Of a stretch of DNA of 20,699 nt, positions 1-10,637 are shown piece by piece. The notes beneath the pieces were generated by a model. It saw only the letters and a program-made list of their open reading frames with translations, did no database searches and had not been told where the DNA came from. This stretch comes from Chloromonas sp. AAM2. Lineage: Eukaryota; Chlorophyta; Chlorophyceae; Chlamydomonadales; Chlamydomonadaceae. The stretch spans positions 168 through 20,866 of the forward strand of contig QAXH01002951.1 in the NCBI GenBank assembly GCA_004335635.1, read 5' to 3'. The position numbers and the translations under genes were made by a program. Position 1 is the stretch's first letter. The number at the start of each line of letters is the position of its first letter.

Positions 1-790
1 TTTTTAGCTGCGCGCATCACCTGACCGAAAACCGTAAAGTAAACTGCGCACCGAATGGAGGTAACTCGTCCCGGACTTTTTGGCTCCCCTTTTTGTGAAT
101 TGGCCTACGCAGCGATCTCACTTTTAAATGAGTGGCGGCGACGCTTACGTATTTGCGCAATGATTGGTGTTGGCAGAGGCCGATGGTACCTCCGCCTACA
201 CAGTAGGTGGTAGGGGTGATGGTCTCTGTCTCGGCTTGGTCTTGCTTCCCGTGCCCCTTCTGTTCGTGTGCTAGATTTGGCAGCATGTTCAGAGCGTGTA
301 AGGACGGACACAAGGCAGGACTGCGAACACTGAACACAGTTTGAAGGCGAGGTTACATGAGGGAGGGACTCCAGCTACAAGTGAAGGTGACACAGGAGCA
401 CAGCAAGCTCGCCCACACAGACTCCAGAGGTTACTCATGCTTCCTGTCAGTTGAAGCCAAAATTCCTTGACACTTCACAAAAGGTGCCGAACGAACCCGC
501 CAAAACCGAGAAAGCCGATTCAAAAAAAGGTTGACCCTCGGCTTGCACTGCATGATCCGCACGCAAACAGTGCACGATTGCGTAATCTGACGCTGCTCGA
601 CAGGGACACACCCTGCACGGCTTACATGACTGGACTAGGATCGACAGCCTGACTGCTTGAGGGACCTGCTTGCGATGCGAGCTCCTCAGTTTGGCCAGGT
701 GAATTGCTGGTACCGGCAGAATAGCGTACCTGTCGATTACAGCAGCCCTCCGGCCCTGGACTGAAGCACGCAACTTCATGACGGTTGCAG
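1..790 (+). other. Upstream region with unresolved first exon of the coiled-coil gene
   Basis: No confident gene was seen here. The exon starting at 791 is preceded by gttgcag and by an in-frame TGA at 779-781, so the coding sequence must enter by splicing from upstream or begin later. Two phase-0 starter exons fit. One is ATG GAG at 55-60, followed by gtaact, which leaves a 730-nt intron. The other is the ATG at 357 encoding about ten residues to 386, followed by gtgaca, which leaves a 404-nt intron. The second overlaps a motif repeated at 9763 and 11788, which weakens it. The true start could also lie before the window. Positions 460-560 show patchy, collinear similarity to the interior of the Harbinger-like element near 10085-10165. 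Confidence 0.4.
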
Positions 791-3700
791 GTCAACCCTG
801 GCGAGGAGAACGTTGCTTTGAACCGCACTCCAGTTAGCCAGCGCAACAGATTGGGCCCGCCCAGGCGGGTGGCTCCCCAGCCTGACCGCCATTGCGAGCT
901 GTCAGACGATTCTGCGTCGTCCGAGGGGCATGCGTCCACCGCCTCCCAGCCCAGGAGCTGGTTTATGACACCAGCCCCAGGTAGGCATTCATGCGCAGAT
1001 ACAAGATCAAATGCATGGTCCAACAGCTGTCAGGGGCAACCATGCATGGCCAGGCAAGCCATGCATGGGGCAAGAGTAGCACCTCAGATGCATTCAATTC
1101 ATGGGCATGCATATACCATGTGTGTATGTATGTATCCATTTCTACCAACCGAACTGCTGCAGCACCTACTACACACATGCACTTCAGAGCCCATGCCGTC
1201 ATCACTGCACACTGCTATGCATGCATAGAACTCGCCGACCTGGCTCGTATGCGCCGGATGTAAACATGGCCATTTTGCATGCATGCTGGGCATGTTCTCC
1301 TCTGGCAGACAATCCGTGGCGTTCCCTGTGCCTTCTGCAGGTTTGCTTGCTGCCATGCATGATGTGCTGCCATGGATTAACATACATGTTACTCACCTTC
1401 AAAGTGCACTGGTGTGATGTTCATGCAGATATGTACTCAACGATGTCTCACATCACTGACCTACAAGACGGCCATGCCAGCCCTGGCCGTGCCGCCAGAC
1501 AGCGACTATCCCTCACACCCATGTCTCGTGCCGTCACCTCTAGCCTGGAATGGGTAGCGACTGGATCACAGCCACACCCACTGCAGCCTTTGAAGCCACA
1601 GCATAAGCCATCTGCCACGGGTGGCCTCAGGGATATGACTAACCGGGACAGGGTGCCATCCAACTCGCGCAGGGACAGAGCCTTGAAGGGAGCAGCGGGG
1701 CATGCGACATGCAGCAGCCGGGGCGCACCCTCGTTTGCAAGTCCAGCTGTCTCCTCCAATGCACATGCTCTGGTAGCGCCTGACCCCCCTGTGCCAGGAG
1801 CCCATGGCAGCCCATCCGCTACGCCAATCTCCGGCTTGTTAGGCCGCATGCAGTGCGTGACAGCCCCTGCTGCTCTTCCACCGCCTCACGACACAAACAG
1901 CGCTGCAGCAGTTTGTCTTGGGGACGTAGCTGGTAGTGCTTATGGCCTTTGCACACCCGCCACGGGTAGCAACGGCAGACCAGCGCTGTCTGGCTGGGAC
2001 GAACTCTTTGCCAGCAACGGACCCACCCCAGTGACCAACGCACGTAACAATCCCCTTTTCAGCCCCAATCCCTCCCCCCGCATTCCTGCTGGCTGGGACC
2101 AGACGGTGCATGCCGGCGGTGGTGGCTCCAGGTCACCCAGTGTGAACTGGGGCCAGCACCATAGCCCGCCACAGCAGCCAGTGTGGGAGCAGCAGCACGG
2201 CCAACTCCAGTCATCTTCCTGGAGCCAGCACCACATGGAGGCTCAGTCGCCTGCGTGGGAGCAGCAGCAGCTGTGGAGCGGCCAGGACGACCAGCCACAG
2301 GTCTCCGTCAATGGCAGTCCAACTAACACAGGCCTGGCTTTGGCTGCGTTGTACGACAGCTGGGCCAGCAATGAAGCCACCCCTGGTACCCGGCATGCAC
2401 CATATGCACGACAGAGTATGGAGGAGGCAGGGACGCGTCTCATGCAGAACACAGCTGATACCTTGGATGCCGTGCTTCAGGGCAGCCCTTGGCCTTCACA
2501 AGCTGCAGACAGCGGTGATACTGCATGGTCACGTGGATTTAGGCCTGGATCTTACGAAAACCGCCGCCCATCCCAAATTGCTGAGGAGGTGCAGAGTGTC
2601 AGCAATGATGCTACGTCAGTGCGTGATGCTACAGGTGTTTTTGTCTCAGCATCTACCAGCTGTGGGCCCAGTGTCGGTGCTCTCAAGGCTGTGGATGGTA
2701 TTCAGCGGGGCCGTGCTGACACAGCGCCTGTTGTGTCATCGGCTTGGGATGCAGTGTTTGGCAGTAACGGCGCCTCCAGTGTAGGTGACTGGGAGCAGCA
2801 GGCAGCGTCACCGCGCAGTGCTGGTGTGCTAGCGGTGCATGCGGCCATGCAAGACAGCCTGGACTTCGCACGTGGCAGCATTGGCCTCACGACTGCTCAG
2901 CATGAGGTCGATACCCATGGCGGCGCATTGCTGTTTACAGGGCGCAGCAAGGCAAGCAGCAGCCACAGCAGTCCGAATACCAGCGCCACTGGGACGCCAG
3001 CGCACCAGCAGACGAGCCCACCGCTGCGCCATGCGATGCGCACCGGTCAGCTCAGAGTGGCTGCAGCCTTGGCAGGCAGTGGATCCGTCGCTCCAGCGTC
3101 CAGTGGGACCACCACGCTGGCTGTCGGAGAGGATCAGGGTGAAGGTGCAGAGGGGGATGATGAAGATGATGACGATGGGCCTAGGACGGGCAGGGTGGCA
3201 ACGGCAGCTGTGGCCAAGGCTCTGGTGCGTGTGAGTCAGTTGGCACGGGACAACCAGGGGCTGGAGGGCACAGCAACGGACTTGCGGCTGAAGCTGATGG
3301 CGGCTTTGGAGGAGCAGGAGCACTTGACACAAGAGGTTGAGGAAATGAAGCAGGACTGTCAGGTCACAGAGCAGCACAGGTCGCTGCTGGAAAGCCAGCT
3401 GGATGCAGTGGCGTTTGACCGGGATCGCCTGAATCAGCAGGTCGACAGCTTACGGGTAGCGCTACTTGAGGCACATGAAGTTCACAAGGCTGCTGGGGCA
3501 GCAGCAGCTGCGGCTGGTGAACAGGTTGCGTCAAAGCTACAAGCTGCATTGAGTCAGGCACTTGCAAAACTGGCGGCAGCAGAACAAGTGGAGTTTGAGC
3601 TTCAGGAAAAATTGGTCGCAGAAACAGTCCGAGCAGAGACGGCATTTGCAGCCGCTGCAGCTAGTGAACAGGTTGTATCGGAGCTACAAGCGGCATTGGA

Positions 3701-6700
3701 TGAGGCGCGTGCGGAACTGGCATCAGCCAGACAAATGCAGTTAGATCTGCAGCAAACACTGGCTGCGGAAACTGTCCGGGCAGAGGCAGCAGCTGCTGCG
3801 GCTAGCAAGCAGGTTGTGTCTCAGCTACAAACGGAGTTGGACCAAGCGCATGCGGAAATCGCAGCAGCAGGGCAAACAGAGTCGGAGTTGCGGGGAAAAC
3901 TTGCTGCAGAAACTGCCCGGGCAGATGCAGCAGCCGCAGCGGACAGTGAGCAGCTGGTGCGGGACGATGAGGAGCGCAAGAGGCTGGTGCGCCAGGTAGG
4001 CGATGAGAGTGGGCTCGGCTGACCAGACGGCTGCGCTAGTATGGTCTTGAAGGAAAAGACGGGTGGCTGCCTAGGCTGTGGTGTAGGAGGATGGTTAGGC
4101 TTGGGTGTGGTCGTGTGCCTTGAGCGCATGACGCACCACTACACATGATGGTATGTCAGTGTGGCACAGCCGTCAAGAAGGCAAATGTGATTGTGCAGTC
4201 AATTTCGGAAAACAGTGCTGCAGGAAGATGTTTTGTAAGGCAGTTATAATCTGATCATGGTTTCAGTGCACGTGTGTTCATGCAGTTCTCCAAACCACAT
4301 GCATGACCAGTCTGTCTCTCTTTATCGATCTGCACGCACAGGTCTGGGATCAGCAGGACCAGCTCAACGCCATGAGCAGCGAGCTGTCGGAGTGCCGCCA
4401 GCAAGTGGGTGCAGCGCATGTGACAGGCGAGCAGCAGATACAGAGACTGCAGGCTCAGCTGGCCGCTGCCCAAGCAGACTATGACACGCAGAGAGCACGT
4501 GAAACTCAGGTGCACAAACAGGTTGGTGGCAGGGCTGATGAAAGTGCACATGTCCTGGAAACCGAAAACTTAACTGATGTGATGCAGAGTGGCTTGGAAT
4601 GTTTTGCAATGCAGAGCAGGGTGGCTGTAGCTTGATGGACACCTCATCCACACCGGCCATACATCTTTGCAGCTGAGGGCGTCTGCCTGATTCATTGGAC
4701 ATGGCCAGAGTAAACGAATGGACACGCCCTAACACTGTCCGCTGGTTTGTGTTGTCACAGGAGCTGGGCCAAGTGACAGCTCAACTTGTAACCAGCGAAC
4801 AGTTGGTGTCTGCTGCACAGCTGGAACAGCAATTGCTCCAAAACCAGCTAGCAGACATGCAGGACCAGCTAAATGTGGCCCAGCAGCAGCTGAGGCAGTC
4901 ATTTGTGCAGCAGGAGGCAGACCAGCAGCAGTTGAAGCAGCTGCACAAACACACCAGCGAGCAGCAAGCTCTGTTGGCCACCAGCCACCAGTTGATTGAA
5001 GATCTCAGGCACGCCTACACCAGATCTGATGATCTGTACCACCGTCAGTGTGCGGTCATGGAGCGCCTGCAAACTCAGGTGAGAGGTCATTTGCTCCAAG
5101 GCCTGGGGCTCTGTGCCGTTCATGCCACCATGAGCGTGCAGCTAGGTCTGGATGAATCACATTCCGACCAGTTTCGACACTGACTAATAAGGCAAAGTGC
5201 TTGTTGCTTGGGGCAGATCGTTGATTGCTTGTGGTGTTCCCAATGTCCTATGTCCTGCACTGGCTGGTGTCACGCAGAGGCAAGCGGTGCTACAAGACTG
5301 CTGCCTTGCTTTTGTCTGCTGACTAAACTACCTGTTGCTTAGCGCATGATGTAAGCCTGGGTTGCTGTTCTGGTCACAGGCACTGGAGACACGTGCTGAG
5401 GCACAATCAGTTCAAGATACTGCACATGATGCCAGCCTGCAGCTGCAGCTGGAGCAGCAGCAGGCTGTGCTAGATGCCAGTCAGCAACAGGTGCTGGAGC
5501 TTCAGGAGCAGCTGTCTGCAGCACAGGCCGCTGCAGACGCTGCTGATGCGCAGTCACAGCTGCATCTGGAGCAGCAGCAGGCTGTGCTGGATGCCAGTCG
5601 GCAGGTGATGGAGCAGCTGTCCGCAGCACAGGCTGCCGCAGATGCTGCCGGTGATCAGTCACAGCTGCAGCTGGAGCAGCAGCAGGCTGTGCTAGATGCC
5701 AGTCGGCAACAGGTGCTGGAGCTTCAGGAGCAGCTGTCTGCAGCTCAGGCTGCCGCAGCCGCTGCGGATGTTCAGTCACGGCTGCAGCTGGAGCAGCAAC
5801 AGGCTGTGCTCAATGCCAGCCAACAGGTGCTGGAGCTTCAAGAGCAGCTGGACCGGCAACAGCCCTTGCTGGGCACCAGCAGCGAACAGGTACTGGATTT
5901 GCAGCAGCAGCTGTCAGCAGTGGAGGCTCAGCTGCACAACGTTGCTTTGCAGTCACAGCTGAAGCTGGAGCATCAGCAGGCTCTTCTGGAAGCCAGCCAG
6001 CAGCAGGTGCTGGAGCTGCAAGAACCGCTGTCGACAGCACAGGCTGCCTTGCACAATGCTAATGCGCAGTCAAAGCTGCAGCTGGAGCAACAGCAGGCTC
6101 TTCTGGAAGCCAGCGAGCAACAGGTGCTGGAGCTACAAGAGCAGCTGTCGAGAGCACAGGCTGCCCTGCAGGACGCTACCGAGCAGTCAGAGTTGCAGCT
6201 GGAGCAGCACAGCTCACTGCTGCACAACAGTCAGCAGCAAGTGCTGGAGCTAGAGCAGCAGCAGGAAGCTGGTGAACAGCAGGTGCTGAAGCTTCAAGAA
6301 CAGCTGTCAGCAGCTGAGGCTGATCTGCATGATGCTGGTGCGCATGCAGAGCTAGAGCTGAAACAGCAGCCGGCAGAACTGCAGGCCCACCAGCATCAAG
6401 TAGAGGAACTGCAACAGCAATTGTCAGCAGTTCAAGCTGCCAGCCATAATGCCTGTGTGCGGTTACAGCTCCAACTGGAGCAGCAGCAGGCAGTGCTGGA
6501 ATCCAGCCAACAGCAGATAGAGGAGCTGCAAAACCAACTGTCACCAAAGCACGTTGATGTAACTGATGCCAGCGTGCAGTCAGAGGCACACCTGGAGCAG
6601 CAACATCCAGAAGTGCAAGCCAGCGTGCAGCAGGGGCTGCTGTTGCAGGACCAGGTGAAGGGCAGCCAAGCTGAGGTTGAGCAGCTTCAGATGCAGTTGT

Positions 6701-9158
6701 CACAAGCTGAAGCGGATGCAGGCAAGTCTGAGGCGCAATTGCAGCTAGTTCAAGAACAGCTGCGTGCAGAGCTAGGCTCCAGCAGACAACGGGTTCTGGA
6801 GCTGCAGAAGCAGCTGGAAGACAGCCAGCTGCAGTTTGGACAGCTGGGGTCTCAGCTCTCAGCAGCTAATGCAACAGCAGGTGAGGCGATTGCGCAGTCA
6901 CAGCGACTCAAACAGCAGCTCCAGCCGGCACTGGACACCAGCAGGAAGCAGGTCCTGGAGCTGCAGGCACAGCTGCTGTCAACACAGGCTGCTGTGGGCG
7001 ATGCCAATGCCGAAAACCAGCTGCAGCTGGAGCAGCAGCAAGCTGTGCTGGATGCCAGCCGGCAACAGGTGCTGAAGCTTCAGGAGCAGCTGTCTGCAGC
7101 TCAGGCTGCCGCAGCCGCTGCTGGTGCACAGGCCCAGCTGCAGCTGGAGCAGCAGCAGGCAGCAGTGGCAAGCAGGCAGCAGCAGTTGGCAGTGCTGCAA
7201 GCTCAACTGATGGCAGCGCATACAGCGACAACTGCTTCTGAAACACAGACACAGCTGTGCCAGCAGCAGCTGGAAGCCAGCCAGCAGCAGGTCAAGGAGC
7301 TCCAGGCTCAGCTGACAGCAGGGCAGGCGACAACAGCCAGTGCCGACCTGCAGTCACAGCTGCTGCTGGAGCAGCAGCAAGAGCTGTTAGAAGCCAGCAT
7401 GGAGCAACTTGAGGAGTTGCGGCGGCAGCTATCAACAGCACGGAATGATCTGCATTCTGTTGAGGAACAATCAAAAGCACAGCTTGAGCTGCAGCTGGAA
7501 GCCAGGGAGCAGCTGCTTTCTCAGCTTGCAGCAGAGCAGTCAACTGCAGCCCAGCTGGCTGTACAAGTGTCAGTTGATCAGGCCAGGGCAACCCAGCTGG
7601 CAGCAGAGTTGAAGTCTGAGGCGGGCAAGTCAAGTCAGCTGGCTGCACAGTTGAAGGCCGAGCAGGCACATGCAACCAAGCTGCATGCTGCGCTGGTGAG
7701 CGCTTTGGAGTGTGCACAGACAGCAGAGCAGGAAGCAGCTGGACAGCGCTTGCAGCACAACCAGGCAATGCACCGGTATGACATGGCCCAGAGGGGCTGG
7801 CGTGAGGAGCGGGCTGTACTGCGCAAGGAGTGTGAAAGCATGGCCGCCACTGTGCAGCAGCTGTCACAGCAGCTGCAGCAAGAGCAGCACCAGCGGAAGC
7901 AACAGGCTGCCGATGCACATCAACTGTCAGGGCAGCTGGAGTTGGAGCAGCGCCAGCAGACTCAGCTTGTTGCTAGCGTACAGCAGCTGTCGGAGCAGCT
8001 GCAGGCTGAGCGTCAGCGCGAGCATGTGGTTGACATTGTTGCGCTGCCCCAGTGGCGACAGCTAGCACAGCAGCTGGAGGGCAGCCTGTCTTCCCTACCG
8101 GCTGCTGGTGATGGCAAGTGTGTGCTGGGGGCGGATGCGGACGCGCCTGCGCTGGTGCTGGGCTGGGCGGCTGAACAGCTGCTGGTCTTGCGGGATCAGA
8201 ACCGCAAGATGGCCAAGGTCAGTTTCCGGGTGGGAAAAGGGGGTTGCAGGAGTGACAGCTCAAGGCTTGCAGCTGGTGTGGAGATGCATTGAAGGTTGAT
8301 CTGGAGATGACACCACTGGAGACGTCAATCTTATGGGTGACCTGCCTTGGAGTCGGGATGAAGGATGTGTTTGCCTGTACGCGTTGGGCGGTGGTCACCT
8401 CTGAGTTTTGCATGGTTGGCCCTTGTGGTGTTGCACATGCAGAGCAGATTTGCTTCACGCTGTGCAGGGCAGCTTCCTGATGATCAACTGTGCAGTTCCT
8501 GTTTTCCCGATTACAAGTCTAGTTACTGCTGGAGCTGTGGAACCATTGACTGTGCAGGTTCTGCGGCGCATTGGCAAGGAAGGCAGTCTGCTGCATCAGC
8601 TGGACGCGCTGCGCAAGGAGCACCAGGAGCTGCTCGTCAGGAACACACAGACAGAGGTGAGAAGAGACTGACAATGTGCACACCCAGCCATCATGTGCTG
8701 CACGTGGCTTGCGTGCCTGCTGTCAAATCTGGCAGGCCCAAGCACACTATACAAAAACTGTATCAGTTTTGAAACTGTGCACTGTGGCCTCTGGACGAGC
8801 TTGTTTGTTGATCATAGCTGCGCACGGAATCACACAATGCATTAGTGCCTGTAGTCACAGTTGTCCTGCATACTGCCCTGGTCGCCCTCCAGGCGTTCCT
8901 CTATGTTTCATCTTTTTCTTCATCGTTATTTTTCAATGCCAAATGCCATGAAGAGGTGGCTGCTGACACTTGTGCTGTATTCTATGAGCTGCCTAGCCAC
9001 TGTGCCGAGGCCTGCCTCGCAGTCACCACTAACCTGATCTTTTGCTGCATGGTGCATTGCAGTTGTCAGCCCAACAGCTCCAGCGAGCCCTGCACCGGCT
9101 CAGCCAAGAGAACGAGGACTTGGCAGCTCTTATCACGCAGCGTGTTGGCAGTGTCTGA
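791..9158 (+). CDS. Giant Gln/Ala-rich coiled-coil protein, seven exons, 5' end unresolved
   Basis: I do not recognise a named family. Exons are 791-980, 1429-3995, 4342-4521 (or ending 4509), 4761-5078, 5380-8217, 8558-8656 and 9063-9158. All junctions are GT-AG, mostly CAG|GT. The first intron is phase 1 and all later ones are phase 0. The exons join into about 2,095 residues ending in TGA at 9156-9158. Numbering from 791, residues 1 to about 680 are Ser/Gly/Pro/Gln-rich and look disordered, with two WDxxFxSNG motifs (1995-2021 and 2745-2771). An acidic patch of Glu/Asp follows at about 3130-3180. From about 3200 to the end the sequence is nearly continuous coiled coil, with 47-49-aa repeats at 3519-3947 and about sixteen units of roughly 39 aa at 5437-7473. 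The last 65 residues are Leu/Glu-rich and not repetitive. No signal peptide or membrane segment is visible in the part present. By analogy with long coiled coils, a scaffold, Golgi-tether or centrosome/flagellar-root role is possible but unproven. Confidence 0.75.
981..1428 (+). repeat. Intron 1 with a dense cluster of ATGCAT palindromes
   Basis: This 448-nt phase-1 intron runs from gtaggc to tcatgcag. It holds nine ATGCAT hexamers, starting at 1011, 1042, 1061, 1088, 1107, 1217, 1221, 1279 and 1355. Several sit inside CATGCATG, which is the RY-element core recognised by plant B3-domain factors. An open frame runs through part of the intron from 1101, but splicing 980 to 1429 keeps the frame and removes the low-complexity stretch. 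Confidence 0.6.
3519..3947 (+). repeat. Three tandem 47-49-aa coiled-coil repeats
   Basis: Three consecutive units of 49, 47 and 47 residues each begin [EK]QV[AV]S and end in an Ala run plus Ser. Each contains the motif AET[VA]RA[ED]. The period in DNA is 147/141/141 bases, in frame within the second listed exon. The 49-aa unit equals seven heptads; the two 47-aa units have lost two residues in the Ala run, which would shift heptad register. Confidence 0.7.
5437..7473 (+). repeat. About sixteen degenerate 39-aa coiled-coil repeats
   Basis: The unit reads approximately QLQLEQQQAVLDAS, then QQVLELQEQLSAAQAA, then a short Ala/Asp linker ending in QS. About sixteen units can be counted by eye, most 35-40 residues long and a few expanded to over 50. 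A 39-residue period equals four heptads plus one hendecad, consistent with a continuous but under-wound coiled coil. Units near 5660-5770 and 7020-7130 are almost identical in DNA although the units between them have diverged. Confidence 0.7.
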
Positions 9159-9736
9159 AGTGCCACGTGGTCCAAACTACTATGGGCCTGCAGGCATCCA
9201 GTTACAAATGACAATGATGCATCTGGCGTTGTGCACACGATGCAGCATCATTATGTTATTCGTTCCACGCAAGGAGTGGATGCCAGCAGGTCAAACTTTC
9301 ATAGTCACCCAAACCTCAAACAGCAGAATTCAGCAGAATTCAGGGAGAGTTGGTGACGTAGCGCTGATACAACGCTACTGAGTGGTCTGCTGCTTCACTT
9401 TATAGGGCTACCTCACTCCAGTGTTCTGCAATGTGTGCAAGGAAACACTGCAAGGAAACACTCTGCCATGCGACGAGGTGACCACACCGTTGACCCTGTG
9501 CACAACAAAGCAGCGGTAGCTGACATGTTGGACGGACTCACAAATCCTGTTGGGTATTCAGTTGTTAGAACTTGAACACTTTTGGCAGAGCGTTGTTCGC
9601 CAATGTCAATATGAACAGGAAGGCCATTGCCTCAAATGTACCAAGTACAAGTCTATGTGACGTCAACCTTTGTTTAAGACGGCAGACAATGTATTGAGAT
9701 CATGTGGCCCGCCAGGCTTGTTTTGTGCTGTGATCC

Positions 9737-9741
9737 TGTAA
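9737..9741 (+). promoter_or_regulatory. Candidate TGTAA polyadenylation signal
   Basis: TGTAA is the usual poly(A) signal in many chlorophyte algae. This copy lies about 580 bases after the stop codon at 9158 on the same strand. A five-base match is weak evidence alone; 3' cDNA ends would decide it. Confidence 0.3.
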
Positions 9742-9883
9742 CAGTTGATCCTGCTCACGATCACATGAGGGGAGGGACTCCAGCCCGTTCAACCTGCATG
9801 TGCAGGGGATTGCGACAAACCTGGGTAGTCATGGTGGTGGTCACCCCTTGAGGTACTATCCTGTCCGCAAACCTCGTTTCATC

Positions 9884-9886
9884 TTA
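9884..9886. repeat. Left TTA target-site duplication
   Basis: TTA immediately outside the left inverted repeat, matching TTA at 10638-10640. A three-base match is only meaningful together with the inverted repeats and the transposase fragment. Confidence 0.6.
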
Positions 9887-9967
9887 GAGGGGGTTCATAC
9901 GGTAAAGTTTTGGGTTCAATTTTGGAAATAATTTTGACTCGGAATTGAAAACTCAAAATGTTTTTGC

Positions 9968-10003
9968 GTTCACACGAGAATTTTGGGTTCAATTTTGGGG
10001 TTC
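9968..10003. repeat. Second, internal copy of the Harbinger terminal repeat
   Basis: gttcacacg followed by aattttgggttcaatttt repeats the inverted-repeat sequence about 80 bases inside the left end, in the same orientation. It may be a nested or duplicated terminus. Confidence 0.5.
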
Positions 10004-10228
10004 GGTCGGTTCAATTTCAAAAGGGGGGGGGTAATTTTTTTGAAAATTATGGGTTGGTCCATCTCAAGGACAGGTCCGTTTGAGTTCAAACTTTGACAGT
10101 AGCTCCACAAAGGGCCAAAACCGACCCCAGAAAGCTCAAACTCGACTTGCACTGCCAGGATCATAACATAGTCGCCATCATGACTACTGGCAGGACTGCT
10201 GCTGCTGCCAAGCCCATAAACAAACCAT

Positions 10229-10477
10229 TCAGACCCCCAAGGCCTGCCAAGCCCATGAAGCCCACAAAGGCACCAGCTTGTCTGCAAGCACTTCCACTAC
10301 CTCATGCAAGATGTGCCAAACAGTTGACTTGCCCACATCATATGTGCGTGCAATAGCCTGGTATGGGGCACCAGAGGAGATCCTGAGGGTGCTATGGCTG
10401 AGGGTGCTATGGCCGAGCCGGCAATGTTTGGCAGCCTTCAGACAACGTGTATGCAATGCATGTATGGCTGGGGTCAC
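10229..10477 (-). pseudogene. Fragment of PIF/Harbinger transposase (helix-turn-helix region)
   Basis: The minus-strand frame includes LRISSGAPYQAIARTY followed by DVGKSTVWHILHEVVEVL. This matches the pattern of PIF/Harbinger (DDE_Tnp_4-type) transposases just before the catalytic domain, where a 'G..y..IA..FgVskSTV..iv.evc.al' helix-turn-helix is conserved. The 5' side runs into the assembly gap. The 3' side turns into Gly/Ala/Leu-rich sequence and a stop instead of the expected catalytic domain, so the copy is broken or deleted. Confidence 0.65.
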
Positions 10478-10549
10478 NNNNNNNNNNNNNNNNNNNNNNN
10501 NNNNNNNNNNNNNNNNNNNNNNNNNNNNNNNNNNNNNNNNNNNNNNNNN
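10478..10549. other. Assembly gap (72 N)
   Basis: A run of 72 N lies inside the Harbinger-like element. Repetitive AT-rich flanks probably caused the break. The stated size may be an estimate. Confidence 0.98.
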
Positions 10550-10637
10550 TTTGGGGTCGTTTTGCTGTCATGAGCCCAAATTTAACCCAAAATTATTCCC
10601 AAAATTGAACCCAAAATTTAACCGTGTGAACCCACCC

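Larger units (their letters stand above)
9159..9886 (+). other. 3' flank of the coiled-coil gene; no further gene seen
   Basis: No supported coding region was seen. It probably contains the 3' UTR. A purine-rich motif (acatgaggggagggact followed by ccagc) lies at 9763-9784 and recurs at 355-375 and, in its first 17 bases, at 11788-11804. Confidence 0.4.
9887..10637 (-). mobile_element. PIF/Harbinger-type DNA transposon, degraded, with assembly gap
   Basis: The ends form inverted repeats of about 50 bp. The left end (9887-9936) and the reverse complement of the right end (10588-10637) agree at about 44 of 50 positions by eye and share the core TTTTGGGTTCAATTTTGG. The element is flanked on both sides by TTA (9884-9886 and 10638-10640), the 3-bp TWA target duplication typical of PIF/Harbinger. 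Inside, on the minus strand, is a fragment resembling the helix-turn-helix part of Harbinger transposases. A 72-base run of N (10478-10549) interrupts it, so the true length is unknown. No catalytic DDE region is visible, so the copy is non-autonomous or incomplete. Confidence 0.75.

Noticed and set aside
1101..1428. Open frame continuing upstream of the second listed exon from 1101
   Set aside because: It has Cys/His/Met-rich low-complexity sequence derived from ATGCAT runs; a clean donor at 981 and acceptor at 1428 remove it while preserving frame.
5339..5779. Minus-strand frames across the coiled-coil exons (also 6176-6703 and 7292-7918)
   Set aside because: These are mirror images of CAG/GCN-rich coding sequence on the plus strand, with Pro/Ala/His low complexity and no independent support.
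5380..8217. Regular repeats that might be read as a CRISPR array or satellite
   Set aside because: The repeats are in frame, encode a continuous coiled coil without stops for 946 codons, and have no unique spacers.
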